DNA of 64,000 nt, from positions 1-64,000 of the forward strand of contig NZ_NVXQ01000005.1 of assembly GCF_002733955.1 (NCBI RefSeq), in the 5' to 3' direction. The position numbers and the translations under genes are program-made. Position 1 is the stretch's first letter, and each line of letters opens with the position of its first letter. The notes beneath the pieces were generated by a model, which did not search any database, was not told the origin of the DNA, and was given only the letters and a program-made list of their open reading frames with translations. This DNA is from Hoeflea sp. (GTDB lineage Bacteria > Pseudomonadota > Alphaproteobacteria > Rhizobiales > Rhizobiaceae). Of this stretch, positions 45,645-54,709 are shown piece after piece.

Positions 45645-46957
45645 AACCCTGCCCCCATCACCAGGTCCGGCAGGAAGGTCGCGATCGAGGGAAAGATGCA
45701 CAGAAGCACGATGGCGAGGATCATGCACATGACATAGGGCAGCGAGCCGCGCAGGATTGTGCCAAGCGAAATATCCGGCGCGATCGAGCTGATGACGTAG
45801 AGATTGAGACCGACAGGCGGGGTGATCAGGCCGATCTCCATGTTGATGGTCAGCACCACGGCGAACCAGTAGGGATCGAAGCCGGCGCTGGTGATGATCG
45901 GCAGCAGGATCGGCGCCGTCATCAGGATTACCGCCACCGGCGGCAGGAAGAAGCCGGCGATGAGCAGGAAGACGTTGATGATCGCCATCAGCACCCAGCG
46001 GTTGACATCCAGATCGGAAATCCAGCCGGCAATGGACTGGGTGACGAAGGTCGACGACAGGGTGAAGGCGAAGAGTTCGGAGGCTGCGATGATCATCATG
46101 ATCATCACCGATTCCTTGGTCGAATCACGGAACATCGACAGGAACGGCTTGGCCGAGAACATCTTGTAGACGACGACCACCAGCACCAGGCAGAACAGCG
46201 CACCGACACCGGCGGCTTCAGACGGCGTGGCGACACCGCCATAGAGCACGAACAGAATGCCGGCGACGATGGCCAGGAACGGCAGCACACGCGGCAGTAT
46301 CTCGAGCTTCTGCTTGAGCGAATAGTGCTGTGTGACATCGGACAGCTTCAAGCCGCTGCGCCAGCAGGAATACAGGGTCCAGACCATGAAGATGACGGTC
46401 AGCATCAGGCCGGGAAGCAGGCCTGCGAGGAACAGCCGGCCGATAGAAGTTTCGGTCGAGATGCCGTAGACGATCATGGTGATCGACGGCGGGATGAGAA
46501 TTCCGAGCGTGCCGCCCGCGGCAATGGAACCGGCCGAGATTCCGTCCGGATAGCCGCGCTTGCGCATCTCTGGAATGCCCATCTTGCCGATGGCGGCACA
46601 GGTAGCAGGCGACGAGCCCGACAGCGCCGAAAAGAGCGAGCAGGCGCCGAGATTGGACAGCACCAGTCCACCGGGCACGCGGTTGAGCCAGCGGTCGAGC
46701 GCCTCGTAGAGATCCTTGCCGGCAGGAGAGTTGGAGACCGCGGCCCCCATCAGGATGAACATCGGGATCGAGACCAGCGTGAACGAGTTGAGCCCGGAGA
46801 AGAAGGTTTCGCCGAGAATATCGAGCGAGCGGAAGCCATCGATGATCAACAGCGTGCCGATGGAGACTGCGCCGAGTGCAAAGGCAATGGGCATGCCGAT
46901 GGCGAACAGCGCGATCAGCACGACGAGAATAAGCAGGCCGATTTCGAGCGGGCTCAT
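45641..46957 (-). CDS. Malonate TRAP transporter large permease (DctM-like)
   Basis: A 438-residue TRAP large subunit with about 12 helices, including SGSSPATCAAIGKMGIPEMR and LIPPSITMIVYGISTETSIG. ATG at 46957 overlaps the small permease stop. Its gene runs straight into matA, which makes malonate the expected substrate. Confidence 0.92.
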   Translation of the reverse strand: MSPLEIGLLILVVLIALFAIGMPIAFALGAVSIGTLLIIDGFRSLDILGETFFSGLNSFTLVSIPMFILMGAAVSNSPAGKDLYEALDRWLNRVPGGLVLSNLGACSLFSALSGSSPATCAAIGKMGIPEMRKRGYPDGISAGSIAAGGTLGILIPPSITMIVYGISTETSIGRLFLAGLLPGLMLTVIFMVWTLYSCWRSGLKLSDVTQHYSLKQKLEILPRVLPFLAIVAGILFVLYGGVATPSEAAGVGALFCLVLVVVVYKMFSAKPFLSMFRDSTKESVMIMMIIAASELFAFTLSSTFVTQSIAGWISDLDVNRWVLMAIINVFLLIAGFFLPPVAVILMTAPILLPIITSAGFDPYWFAVVLTINMEIGLITPPVGLNLYVISSIAPDISLGTILRGSLPYVMCMILAIVLLCIFPSIATFLPDLVMGAGF

Positions 46958-47451
46958 GCGGGGATCTCCCCGGTGCCAGTCCAATTCTTGTAGATCTCGG
47001 CAAAGTATTGCAGGCAGAGGATGCCGACGCCGAGCGGCAGTGGCAGCAGCGGAATCCACAGCGGAAGTGCCCAGACCGTGTCGGTGGTCCAGCCCTTCGA
47101 CAGCGCCTCGTAGAAGTAATGCCAGCCCGACCAGCCGAGCAGGCCGCAGAAGGCCAGGCTCAACACCGCTGCCAGGACATCAAGCAGGCGCTTGCCCAAG
47201 CCTCCGAGCAGGTTGGGCAGAAGATCAACCGAGACATGTCCCTTGAGCAAGAGCACGTAAGGCGCACCGATGAAGGTGGAGGCGATCATCGCATAGACGA
47301 CGAACTCGGTCTGCCAGATGGTGGACGCGCCCAGGAAATAGCGCATGAAGACCATGTGGGAGACGACGAGGGTGGAGGCGGCGATCAGCAGCATGGATGC
47401 GAGACCGCAAAGCCGCGACAATGTCTCGATGAGCGAAACAAAACGTTTCAT
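46954..47451 (-). CDS. Malonate TRAP transporter small permease (DctQ-like)
   Basis: A 165-residue, four-helix TRAP small subunit (ASMLLIAASTLVVSHMVFMR; LPLPLGVGILCLQYFAEIY). It lies about 80 bp after the binding-protein gene, across a hairpin, and overlaps the large permease gene by four bases. Confidence 0.9.
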   Translation of the reverse strand: MKRFVSLIETLSRLCGLASMLLIAASTLVVSHMVFMRYFLGASTIWQTEFVVYAMIASTFIGAPYVLLLKGHVSVDLLPNLLGGLGKRLLDVLAAVLSLAFCGLLGWSGWHYFYEALSKGWTTDTVWALPLWIPLLPLPLGVGILCLQYFAEIYKNWTGTGEIPA

Positions 47452-47497
47452 TTCTGAGCAATCCTCGGATCGGAAAAAAGCAGGCCAAGCGAAAGAA

Positions 47498-47517
47498 GGG
47501 GGAGGCGAACCTCCCCC
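47498..47517 (-). terminator. Intercistronic hairpin between the malonate dctP and dctQ genes
   Basis: GGGGGAGG-CGAA-CCTCCCCC: a perfect 8-bp stem with a stable tetraloop, 13 bp after the binding-protein stop. No U-tract follows on the minus strand. It probably protects or attenuates, favouring the binding protein. Confidence 0.7.
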
Positions 47518-47529
47518 CGGGTCCGCCGC

Positions 47530-48522
47530 TTACTGGACCGCTAACGCGTCGTCGATCAGTTGCTGACCGCCGGGAACCTTTTCGGCAAATGCCTTGTAGG
47601 CAGTCTCCTTGGCGATCGCCAACCAGGCGTCGTAATCTTCCTTGGACATCGAAACAATTTCAACGCCGGCCTTTCGGAAGGTGTCGACCATCTTGTCGTC
47701 GAGACCGGCTGCTTCCTTGTCGAAATACTCCTCGGCCTTCTTGCCGGCTGCCATCACGGCTTCCTGCTGCTCCGGCGTCAGCCGGTCATAGGTTTCCTTG
47801 GAGATCAGCATCGGTTCATACATGAACCAGAGCGAATTCTCGCCCGGCTCGGTCAGGCAGGTGACCTGTTCATAGATGCGGTAGGAGACGAACGAGCCCG
47901 ACGAGGTGTTGGTGGCATCGAGAACACCGGTCTGCATGGCGGTGTAGATTTCCGAGGATGCCATCGATGAGATCGAGGCGCCTGCGCCAACCAGCATCTG
48001 CTCAAACGCCGGACCTGCAGCGCGGGTGACCTGACCCTTGATGGTTTCCGGCGAGGTGATGCAGTTCTTTTTCGAGGCGAAGGCGCCGCCGAGCCAGGCA
48101 TCGGCGATCACGATGGCGCCATTTTCCTCGATCAACCGCTTGATCTCGGTCATGAACGGCGACGAATTGAGACGCTTGGCGCGGTCATGGTTGCGCACCA
48201 GACCCGGCATCAGCGTGGCGGAGAACTGCGGCACGCGGCCGGACGCATAATCGAGCGGGAACGAGGTCACATCGAGCTGGCCCTTGGTCAGCGCGCCCCA
48301 TTGCTCCTTGGCCTTGTAGAGCGATTGGCCGGGATAGACCTGAACATCCAGGCCGACATCTGCTGCAGCCAGCTCCTTGGCGAACAGCTGGACCATTTCG
48401 TCACGTGCGTCGCCCTTGCCGCCGGGAAACTGGTGCGATGCCTTGAGGGTTTCGGCCTGCGCAAGACCGGTAAAGGCGATGGATGCGGCAAGCATGCCTG
48501 CAAACGCTGTCAAAAGTTTCAT
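47530..48522 (-). CDS. Malonate TRAP substrate-binding protein (DctP-like)
   Basis: A 330-residue periplasmic binding protein with a Sec signal peptide (MKLLTAFAGMLAASIAFTGL, cut after LAQA). The DctP core has TLKASHQFPGGKGDARDEMV and KGQVTRAAGPAFEQMLVGAG, with the conserved arginine in VTRAAG for carboxylate binding. ATG at 48522 follows GGGAGGAAG. It opens the operon that ends with matA and matB. Confidence 0.9.
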   Translation of the reverse strand: MKLLTAFAGMLAASIAFTGLAQAETLKASHQFPGGKGDARDEMVQLFAKELAAADVGLDVQVYPGQSLYKAKEQWGALTKGQLDVTSFPLDYASGRVPQFSATLMPGLVRNHDRAKRLNSSPFMTEIKRLIEENGAIVIADAWLGGAFASKKNCITSPETIKGQVTRAAGPAFEQMLVGAGASISSMASSEIYTAMQTGVLDATNTSSGSFVSYRIYEQVTCLTEPGENSLWFMYEPMLISKETYDRLTPEQQEAVMAAGKKAEEYFDKEAAGLDDKMVDTFRKAGVEIVSMSKEDYDAWLAIAKETAYKAFAEKVPGGQQLIDDALAVQ

Positions 48523-48611
48523 GTCTTCCTCCCAGAAAAATCGTGCTCGCAGAGCCTCCTCCGGCTCCGGCAACACTGAAAGGGACCACTTTCTGAATGC
48601 AATGTCAAATC

Positions 48612-48625
48612 TCTTGTATACAATA
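48612..48625. promoter_or_regulatory. MatR operator candidate
   Basis: TCTTGTATACAATA contains the perfect dyad TTGTATACAA (48614-48623), in the gap between the TRAP operon and the divergent regulator. As I recall, the Rhizobium leguminosarum MatR site is TCTTGTA/TACACGA, which this matches closely. Confidence 0.75.
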
Positions 48626-48657
48626 TTATAGAGTTTGCATTTTAGTCCGGATAAGCG

Positions 48658-49338
48658 ATGATGCGCGTTATGAGCACACGCATTGCAGATACCATTCGCG
48701 AGCGCATCGAGCAGATGATCGTCACCGGTGAATTCTCCGACGGCGAACGTCTCGACGAGGTCAAGCTGGCCGAGCAGTTCGGGGTCTCGCGGACGCCGTT
48801 GCGCGAAGCCTTCCAGTCGCTTGCAGCCTCGGGGCTGGTGACACTAGAAGCCCGCCGCGGCGCCTTTATCCGGCATCCGGATTTTGTCGAACTGGTGGAA
48901 ATGTTCGAAGTCATGGCCGAGCTCGAGGCGATGTGCGGTTTTCGCGCCGCCCGGCACGTGACCGCAGCCCAGATGCATGCCATCGCCCGGACCATCGAAG
49001 CCTGCGAGGCAGCCATCGCCAAAGGTGATTTCGACGAATACTACCGTGAGAACGAGACCTTTCACCACCTGCTCTACGAGGCCAGCGGCAACCGCTTCCT
49101 GGCCAGCGAGGCGGCGCGGCTGCACCGGCGCTTGAAACCCTACAGGCGGCTGCAGTTGCGCGCCAATGGCCGCATGCCGCAGTCGATGCGTGAACACAGG
49201 GCGATCTATTCGGCGCTGGAGCGCAATGATTCAAAAGCCGCCGCAGCCGCGCTGCGGACCCACGTTGCCATTCAGGGCGAGCGTTTCAATGACCTGATGG
49301 CCAGCTACCGCCAGATGGCCTCGCTCAAGACCGGGTAG
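48658..49338 (+). CDS. matR: GntR-family (FCD) malonate regulator
   Basis: A 226-residue FCD-type GntR regulator. The winged helix carries RIEQMIVTGEFSDGERLDEV and FGVSRTPLREAFQSLAASGL. The FCD domain has the metal-site residues around YYRENETFHHLLYEASGN and REHRAIYSALERND. It is divergent from the malonate TRAP-mat operon. In rhizobia MatR represses mat genes until malonate binds. Starts at 48658, 48661 and 48670 are all possible; the first is used. Confidence 0.88.
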   Translation: MMRVMSTRIADTIRERIEQMIVTGEFSDGERLDEVKLAEQFGVSRTPLREAFQSLAASGLVTLEARRGAFIRHPDFVELVEMFEVMAELEAMCGFRAARHVTAAQMHAIARTIEACEAAIAKGDFDEYYRENETFHHLLYEASGNRFLASEAARLHRRLKPYRRLQLRANGRMPQSMREHRAIYSALERNDSKAAAAALRTHVAIQGERFNDLMASYRQMASLKTG

Positions 49339-49902
49339 AACCCAACCGGTTTCAGATGCGCTCGGGCCGGTCTCGAAGCAACCGGTCTTGAGGCATGCCG
49401 CCGATGGGTTGGTGTCACACCGGGCCGGTTCCTGTTGCGGCGAGACCGGTCAGCGCTTCGGCTATATGACGTTCAGGCGGAATACGCGCGCTTGACACCA
49501 GTCGTCATTCCGCAATCAGGCCGAGGATAGCGGCGGAAAGCCGCTCTGAGAGTTTGGATTTCTTCTGCAGCGCATCCGGATCCGGCTGGACCGACCAAGG
49601 CCCGTCCTCCGGTTCATTGGAGCCATAGCTCTCGCAGCGCAAAAGACTGGCTTATGGTCCAGCATCAGCGATGACTAGCAACACTCCATCTGCATTGATA
49701 GTAACCTAACTGAGTGCGAGAATGGCCACCTTGGTATACAAACGAGATTATTTGGCCAGCACCTCGATCAGAAAGATCGCGGCCGAATTAGGTTGATGAA
49801 CTGCGTTTTGTTGCAGGGGGAGGATCGATGCTGATGTCCCTGCGAAAGACAAAATCTGCGGTCTAGGTGGTCACATCTTCTGGTCGCCCTTGGCCCGAGA
49901 AG
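49339..49902. other. Non-coding gap between matR and the sugar-acid cluster
   Basis: About 560 bp between convergent units. The matR-proximal part holds several GACCGG/CCGGTC inverted words that could form hairpins. The middle holds the gene remnant at 49505-49651. From about 49690 to 49902 the sequence is AT-richer and I see no gene, tRNA or clear terminator. Confidence 0.6.
49505..49651 (-). pseudogene. C-terminal remnant of an unidentified gene
   Basis: An open stretch of 48 codons ends at a TGA at 49505 and has coding-like codon use. It reads ...RCESYGSNEPEDGPWSVQP followed by a basic helix and SERLSAAILGLIAE. An in-frame TAA lies directly upstream at 49652-49654 and there is no good start, so it looks like the tail of a lost gene. 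Family not recognised. Confidence 0.4.
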
Positions 49903-50547
49903 CTACCAGCTCACATCAAATTTTTCGACGAGATGCGACACCTCAGCTTGCGACAACAGCTTCGGGGAGAGGCCTCGGCACAGGAGGGTGAGTTTTGCCG
50001 CTTCCTCCAGCTCCTCCATCGCGTAAACCGCCGCGTCGAGATCCTTGCCGCAGACCACCGGTCCGTGATTGGCCAGCAGCACGGCAGAGCGCTTGCCGAG
50101 CAGGCCACGCACGGCGTCGCCCATGGCGGGATCTCCGGGCATAAAATAGGGCAGCAGCTTGACGCGGCCAAGCTTCATCACACTGTAGGCGGTGATCGGC
50201 GGGATCACATTGTCCGGGTCGGTTTCCGGCAGCACCGACAGCACCACCGAGTGGCAAGAGTGCAGATGCACCACCGCGCCTGCGCCATGCCGGGTTTCGT
50301 AAAAGGCGCTGTGCAGCGGAATTTCCTTGGTCGGCGCGTCGCCGCTGAGCAACTTGCCGGACGGATCAATCAGGCTGATGCGGCCGGGATCGATGAAGCC
50401 CATGCTTGATCCGGTCGGCGTGACCAGCAGCCGGCCATCCGACAGCCGCACCGAGATGTTGCCGGAAGACCCATTGGTCAGGCCGCGATCGAACATCGAT
50501 TTTGCCCAGCGGGCGATCCCCTCCCGTGCCGTGGTTTCCTCGCTCAT
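49903..50547 (-). CDS. otnC: Class II aldolase/adducin-type decarboxylase (OtnC-like)
   Basis: A 214-residue class II aldolase-fold enzyme resembling OtnC, which decarboxylates 3-oxo-tetronate 4-phosphate to dihydroxyacetone phosphate. It has GLTNGSSGNISVRL and LLVTPTGSSMG for phosphate binding, catalytic Glu in APTKEIPLHSAFYE, the metal pair HLHSCHS and the third His in LLANHGPVV. Last gene of the TRAP operon, overlapping otnK by four bases. Confidence 0.85.
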   Translation of the reverse strand: MSEETTAREGIARWAKSMFDRGLTNGSSGNISVRLSDGRLLVTPTGSSMGFIDPGRISLIDPSGKLLSGDAPTKEIPLHSAFYETRHGAGAVVHLHSCHSVVLSVLPETDPDNVIPPITAYSVMKLGRVKLLPYFMPGDPAMGDAVRGLLGKRSAVLLANHGPVVCGKDLDAAVYAMEELEEAAKLTLLCRGLSPKLLSQAEVSHLVEKFDVSW

Positions 50548-51773
50548 TGATCCCCCGCAAGTCTTGCCATTGCTGTTGCAAAAAAGTCTTCGTCACCGAA
50601 ATTGCCCGATTTCAGCGCAATCGCCAGCGCCCGGTTATCGACCCTCAACGCCGGAACGCCTGCGGCAAGCCGAACCCCGACACCCAGGGTCCGGGCCTCG
50701 ATTCCCTTGACCACTGCGCCCGAGGTTTCGCCCCCGGCGGAGACGATACGGGTGACCCCGCGGCGCACAAGTTGTGCTGCGAGATCATGAAAGAGCCCCT
50801 CGATCCGCTCTGCCACCACCGACTGACCATACCGGTCCTGCGCTGCCTTGACCGTTGCCGGCTCGGCCGATGAATAGACCAGCGGAGCGTCATGCGCCTG
50901 GGTCATGACCCAATCGGCAGCGCTTTCCGCAGTGTGCGTGCCGTTCATGATATCGTCGGCGCTCAGTTCCAGCGACGGAGCGGATTGTGTGTAGCTGCTG
51001 ATCTGCGCCCGCGTGGCCAGCGAGCAGGACCCCGACAGGACAACACCCCTGCCCGGGACTCCGGCCCAGGTCGACGGACCCGGGCGAAAGCCGAAATTGG
51101 CAGGCAGGCCCAGCGCAATGCCCGAGCCACCGCAGAGCAGTTTGCGGCCCTTTGCGGCGGTGCCGATCGTGTAGAGATCGTCATCCTGAATGGCGTCGAC
51201 AATGAACATGGCCTTCTGCGCCTCAAGGGCAGCAGCCACCGCCGCGGGTCCGCTGGAGACTGTCCGGAATGGCACATGCGCTACCGGCCACCCGGTCTGT
51301 CTTGTCAGAACGCGGCGGAGATCCGGATCGGTCATCGGTGTCAAAGGGTGGTTCTGCATGCCGCTCTCGCTGAGCAGCCTGTCGGCCACGAAAAGATGCC
51401 CCTGATAGACGCTGCGCCCGTTCTCGGGAAACGCCGGGCAGACGATGACCGAGGTTTCGTCCAGTCGCTCGGCCAGAGCCTCCAGCACCGGTCCGATATT
51501 GCCCTTGTCTGTGGAATCGAAGGTCGAGCAGACCTTGAAGATGATCTGCTCCGCACCCTGGGCAGTCAGCCAGCCGCAGGCCTTCAATGACTGGGCGACG
51601 GCCTCGGCCACCGGCGCGGTGCGGGACTTCAGCGAGATGACAGCCGCATCGCAGTCTGGCGGCTGCCGATCCGGAATCCCGGCCAGCAGCAGCGTTTTCA
51701 TCCCGGCTTCGGCAAGCGTCAGGGCGATGTCCGACGCGCCGGTGAAATCATCCGCGACAACCCCGATCCTCAC
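50544..51773 (-). CDS. otnK: Four-carbon acid sugar kinase (OtnK-like, DUF1537)
   Basis: A 409-residue kinase of the DUF1537 family that phosphorylates 3-oxo-tetronates at O4. The N-terminal substrate domain starts IGVVADDFTGASDIALTLAE and the C-terminal nucleotide domain has GVTRIVSAGGETSGAVVKGI. The start is GTG at 51773, overlapping the metallo-hydrolase stop. Related kinases act on 3-oxo-isoapionate and other short sugar acids, so the exact substrate is open. Confidence 0.88.
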   Translation of the reverse strand: MRIGVVADDFTGASDIALTLAEAGMKTLLLAGIPDRQPPDCDAAVISLKSRTAPVAEAVAQSLKACGWLTAQGAEQIIFKVCSTFDSTDKGNIGPVLEALAERLDETSVIVCPAFPENGRSVYQGHLFVADRLLSESGMQNHPLTPMTDPDLRRVLTRQTGWPVAHVPFRTVSSGPAAVAAALEAQKAMFIVDAIQDDDLYTIGTAAKGRKLLCGGSGIALGLPANFGFRPGPSTWAGVPGRGVVLSGSCSLATRAQISSYTQSAPSLELSADDIMNGTHTAESAADWVMTQAHDAPLVYSSAEPATVKAAQDRYGQSVVAERIEGLFHDLAAQLVRRGVTRIVSAGGETSGAVVKGIEARTLGVGVRLAAGVPALRVDNRALAIALKSGNFGDEDFFATAMARLAGDQ

Positions 51774-52564
51774 TGCGTGAACTCCTTCATCGGACCCCGG
51801 TCGAGCCTGACGGCATAATCCGGCCCCGCGCCCTCGAACAGGCTCATCACCTGCGGGTCATGGCCCGGAATGAGCAGGCTGCGATGGCTGGCGAGCGCCT
51901 GGATTCTGTCGAAACCCTCGAGCATGTTCTGCAGATCGACAACGATCGGAAACGGTTTGCGGGCAAACACGTTCTCATAATAGTGCGCCGCGTCCGAGGC
52001 GAGGCAAAGCCATCCGGACGAGGTTCGCACCCGCACCGCCTGCAGCCCGCGCGAATGGCCGCCGATACAATGCACCGTGACCCCATCGGCCACCTCGCCG
52101 CCGCCCTCATGAAACACCACCCGCCCAGAATAGAGCCGCTTGACCGCCTCGCAGACGTGGTCGGCTGAAAACGGCATGCGCAAAGTGTCGTGGCACATGC
52201 AGGGTCCGGTGGCGTAGGCCATTTCGGCCGCCTGCAGGTGAATGGTGGCGTTTGGAAACTGGCTCAGGCCGCCGGCATGATCATAATGCAAATGGGTGAC
52301 GATCAGGGTGGTGATGTCTTCCGGCTTGAGCCCGAGCCCCTGCAGTGCGGCGCCCGGCTCGCGAATGATCGGCCGGTCCCGGCGGCGGGCCTCGGCGTCA
52401 TCATAGCCGGTGTCGACCAGTATGACCTCATCACCGGATTTCAGCACCCAGATGAAATAATCCATCTCGTGCGGTTGATCGTGGTTGTCATCGAAAATAA
52501 AACTGTCCTTGCGCGTCCGGCTGTTCCGGTCGGCATATTTCAGCGCATAGACTTCCCAGTTCAT
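51770..52564 (-). CDS. Metallo-beta-lactamase-fold hydrolase (lactonase candidate)
   Basis: A 264-residue MBL-fold protein of the N-acyl-homoserine lactonase-like group. The di-zinc motif is THLHYDHAGG (His91, His93, Asp95, His96). Further ligands are in HCIGGHSRGLQ and CLASDAAHYYE, with the final His in LIPGHDPQV. In this operon it sits between an ABM protein and OtnK, so it more likely opens a sugar-acid lactone than a quorum signal. ATG 52564 overlaps the ABM stop. Confidence 0.85.
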   Translation of the reverse strand: MNWEVYALKYADRNSRTRKDSFIFDDNHDQPHEMDYFIWVLKSGDEVILVDTGYDDAEARRRDRPIIREPGAALQGLGLKPEDITTLIVTHLHYDHAGGLSQFPNATIHLQAAEMAYATGPCMCHDTLRMPFSADHVCEAVKRLYSGRVVFHEGGGEVADGVTVHCIGGHSRGLQAVRVRTSSGWLCLASDAAHYYENVFARKPFPIVVDLQNMLEGFDRIQALASHRSLLIPGHDPQVMSLFEGAGPDYAVRLDRGPMKEFTQ

Positions 52565-52851
52565 TGATGCACCGTGGCGAATGTCCGCACGTCCTTGTCT
52601 TCGATCATCGTGCCGACGGCAGTGTCGAAGCGCTTGTAGTGCGGCGTCTGCCGATGGGCGTCGAAACCGGCCAAATCGGAATAGACTTCGTAGAGAAACA
52701 CCGTGTCTGGCTGGTCTGCGTCGGTGCAGACATCGAACTGATGGCACTCGGGCTCGTCCGCCACCGAGGCCCGCGCATTCTCGAGCATCAGCGGCATGAA
52801 CTGATCCATCTGGCCGGCCTTGATCTTGAACGTCACGACGACAGCAAACAT
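52561..52851 (-). CDS. ABM-domain protein (putative quinol monooxygenase/LsrG-like)
   Basis: A 96-residue antibiotic-biosynthesis-monooxygenase fold, a small ferredoxin-like dimer with no cofactor. Typical features are MFAVVVTFKIKAGQMDQFMP, CHQFDVCTD and FLYEVYSDLAGFDAHRQTPH. Relatives include YgiN and the AI-2 isomerase LsrG, so an isomerase role on a phosphorylated or oxo sugar acid is conceivable. It starts 11 bp after the TRAP large permease gene. Confidence 0.85.
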   Translation of the reverse strand: MFAVVVTFKIKAGQMDQFMPLMLENARASVADEPECHQFDVCTDADQPDTVFLYEVYSDLAGFDAHRQTPHYKRFDTAVGTMIEDKDVRTFATVHQ

Positions 52852-52862
52852 GATTACCTCAC

Positions 52863-54146
52863 TTAGCGAAACAGATGGACCATGGTCATGGAGACCGCGG
52901 GAACGTAGGTGACGAGCAGCAGCGCGCAGATCGCTGCAAAATACAGCATCCCCATTCGCCGTGCGATCGACAAGACCCCGACGCCGGATATTCGCGAAGC
53001 CACGTAGAGCGTGGCCCCCACCGGTGGCGTGAACAGCCCGACAGCGACATTGCAGGTCATGATCACGCCCAGATGCACCGGATCGATGCCAAAGGCCTGC
53101 GCCGTCGGCAGGAACAGCGGCGCGGTCAGCAGGATCGCCGGCACCGGATCAAGCACGAGGCCGAGCACCAGCAGCACCAGATTGACCAGGATCAGAAACA
53201 CCCAGGGGCTCGACGACAGGTCCTGCACGAAACCGACCAGCACCTGTGGCATCTGCTCGAGCGTGATCAGCCAGCCAAGCACCGTCGTCGCGCCGATCAC
53301 CACCATCACCGTGGCGCTGGTGACGAAGGCGTCGATCATCAGCTGCGGCAGATCCCTGATCCGGAAATCACGATAGATGAAGATCGTCACCACCAGCCCG
53401 TAGACAACCGCCAGCGCCGCAGCCTCGGTGGGCGTCACCCAACCGCTGAAGATGCCGCCGAGAATGAGGATCGGCATGAACAGCGCCGGGGCGGTTCCGA
53501 CAAAGGAGCTCCACAATTCGGCCCGCGTGGTGGTGCGGCCTCCCGGATCGCAGCCGGTGGACTTGCCGACATAGTAGCACACCGCCATGAAAGCGAGCCC
53601 GAACATCAGCCCCGGAACCATGCCGGCGAGAAACAAATCCGCGACCGAGACATTGCCGACAAAGCCGTAGATCAGCATCGGAATCGAAGGCGGAATGATT
53701 ATGCCGATGGTGCCGGCGGCAGCAACGAGGCCTGCGGCAAAGGCCTTGTTGTAGCCTTCCCTGGCCATGTTCTTGATCATCACCGAACCGATGGCGGCAC
53801 TGTCGGCGATGGCCGAGCCGGAAATGCCGCCAAAGATCATCGAGGCGCCGACCACCACCATGCCCAGTCCGCCCGGCATGAAGCCAAAGGCGGCGCGGGC
53901 AAAACCGATGATTCGCAAGCCGACGCCGCCGCGGCTCATCAATTCGCCGGCAACGATGAACAGCGGAATGGCGAGGAAATGGTTGGGTTCGACCCCGCCG
54001 ATGAAATTGAGGTAAAGCGCCTGCAGCGGATAGCCGAGATCAAACACGATGATCGGCAGCACGGCGGTAATCAGGATCGCCCAGACCAGCGGCACGCCCA
54101 GAAACACGGTGGTGAGGAACACCGCGATGACAAACAGCAAGATCAC
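52863..54146 (-). CDS. TRAP transporter large permease (DctM-like), sugar-acid cluster
   Basis: A 427-residue TRAP large subunit with about 12 helices (SGSAIADSAAIGSVMIKNMA; IIPPSIPMLIYGFVGNVSVA). The start is GTG at 54146, overlapping the small permease stop (GTGA). It is followed directly by the ABM, metallo-hydrolase, otnK and otnC genes. Confidence 0.93.
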   Translation of the reverse strand: MILLFVIAVFLTTVFLGVPLVWAILITAVLPIIVFDLGYPLQALYLNFIGGVEPNHFLAIPLFIVAGELMSRGGVGLRIIGFARAAFGFMPGGLGMVVVGASMIFGGISGSAIADSAAIGSVMIKNMAREGYNKAFAAGLVAAAGTIGIIIPPSIPMLIYGFVGNVSVADLFLAGMVPGLMFGLAFMAVCYYVGKSTGCDPGGRTTTRAELWSSFVGTAPALFMPILILGGIFSGWVTPTEAAALAVVYGLVVTIFIYRDFRIRDLPQLMIDAFVTSATVMVVIGATTVLGWLITLEQMPQVLVGFVQDLSSSPWVFLILVNLVLLVLGLVLDPVPAILLTAPLFLPTAQAFGIDPVHLGVIMTCNVAVGLFTPPVGATLYVASRISGVGVLSIARRMGMLYFAAICALLLVTYVPAVSMTMVHLFR

Positions 54147-54691
54147 AGCACGGCTCCCGTGTCGGCGCCATCGACGTGATGCGCGAGCGGCGGATCCCGG
54201 CGGTCAGGCGGCGAACGCCAGTCATGGAGCATGTTGAACAGATGAAAGATCAGGGACAGCGCGATGCCAACAGGCATCGAGGCATAGAGAAAACCGACCG
54301 GCCAATACAGCACCGTCGTCCGCTGCGCCCAGGTGTGGCTCGAGATCGAATAGCCTTCGACAATCAGGCTCAGCATCATCACCAGAACCACGATGTTGAT
54401 GGCCGCGGAGAGAAAGCGATGCGCGGCCCGCGGCACGAAGAGCTCGACAATCTCGCTCACACGCATGTGGGCGCCGCGGGCAATCGCAGCGGCGCATCCG
54501 AGAAATGTCGTCCAGAGCAGAAGGAAAGCCGTGACTTCCAGCGACCAGGCAAGATCGAAGCCTGCCGCGCCCCTGAGTGTCGCATTGACGAAAACAAGTG
54601 TCACGATCGACAGCCCGCCAAGCACGAGGACCATGTCGATCAGGCTGCTGAGAAGACGCAGCGGAAGCGGATAGATTGCCCTGTAGTCCAT
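54143..54691 (-). CDS. TRAP transporter small permease (DctQ-like), sugar-acid cluster
   Basis: A 182-residue, four-helix TRAP small subunit (LLSSLIDMVLVLGGLSIVTL; WPVGFLYASMPVGIALSLIF). It lies about 65 bp after the binding-protein gene, across a hairpin, and is coupled to the large permease gene. Confidence 0.9.
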   Translation of the reverse strand: MDYRAIYPLPLRLLSSLIDMVLVLGGLSIVTLVFVNATLRGAAGFDLAWSLEVTAFLLLWTTFLGCAAAIARGAHMRVSEIVELFVPRAAHRFLSAAINIVVLVMMLSLIVEGYSISSHTWAQRTTVLYWPVGFLYASMPVGIALSLIFHLFNMLHDWRSPPDRRDPPLAHHVDGADTGAVL

Positions 54692-54709
54692 GCCAAAATC
54701 CCGGAGATG

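Noticed and set aside
51770-52564. Quorum-quenching AHL lactonase
   Set aside because: The fold and zinc motif fit, but the overlapping operon with otnK, otnC and TRAP genes favours a catabolic lactonase.
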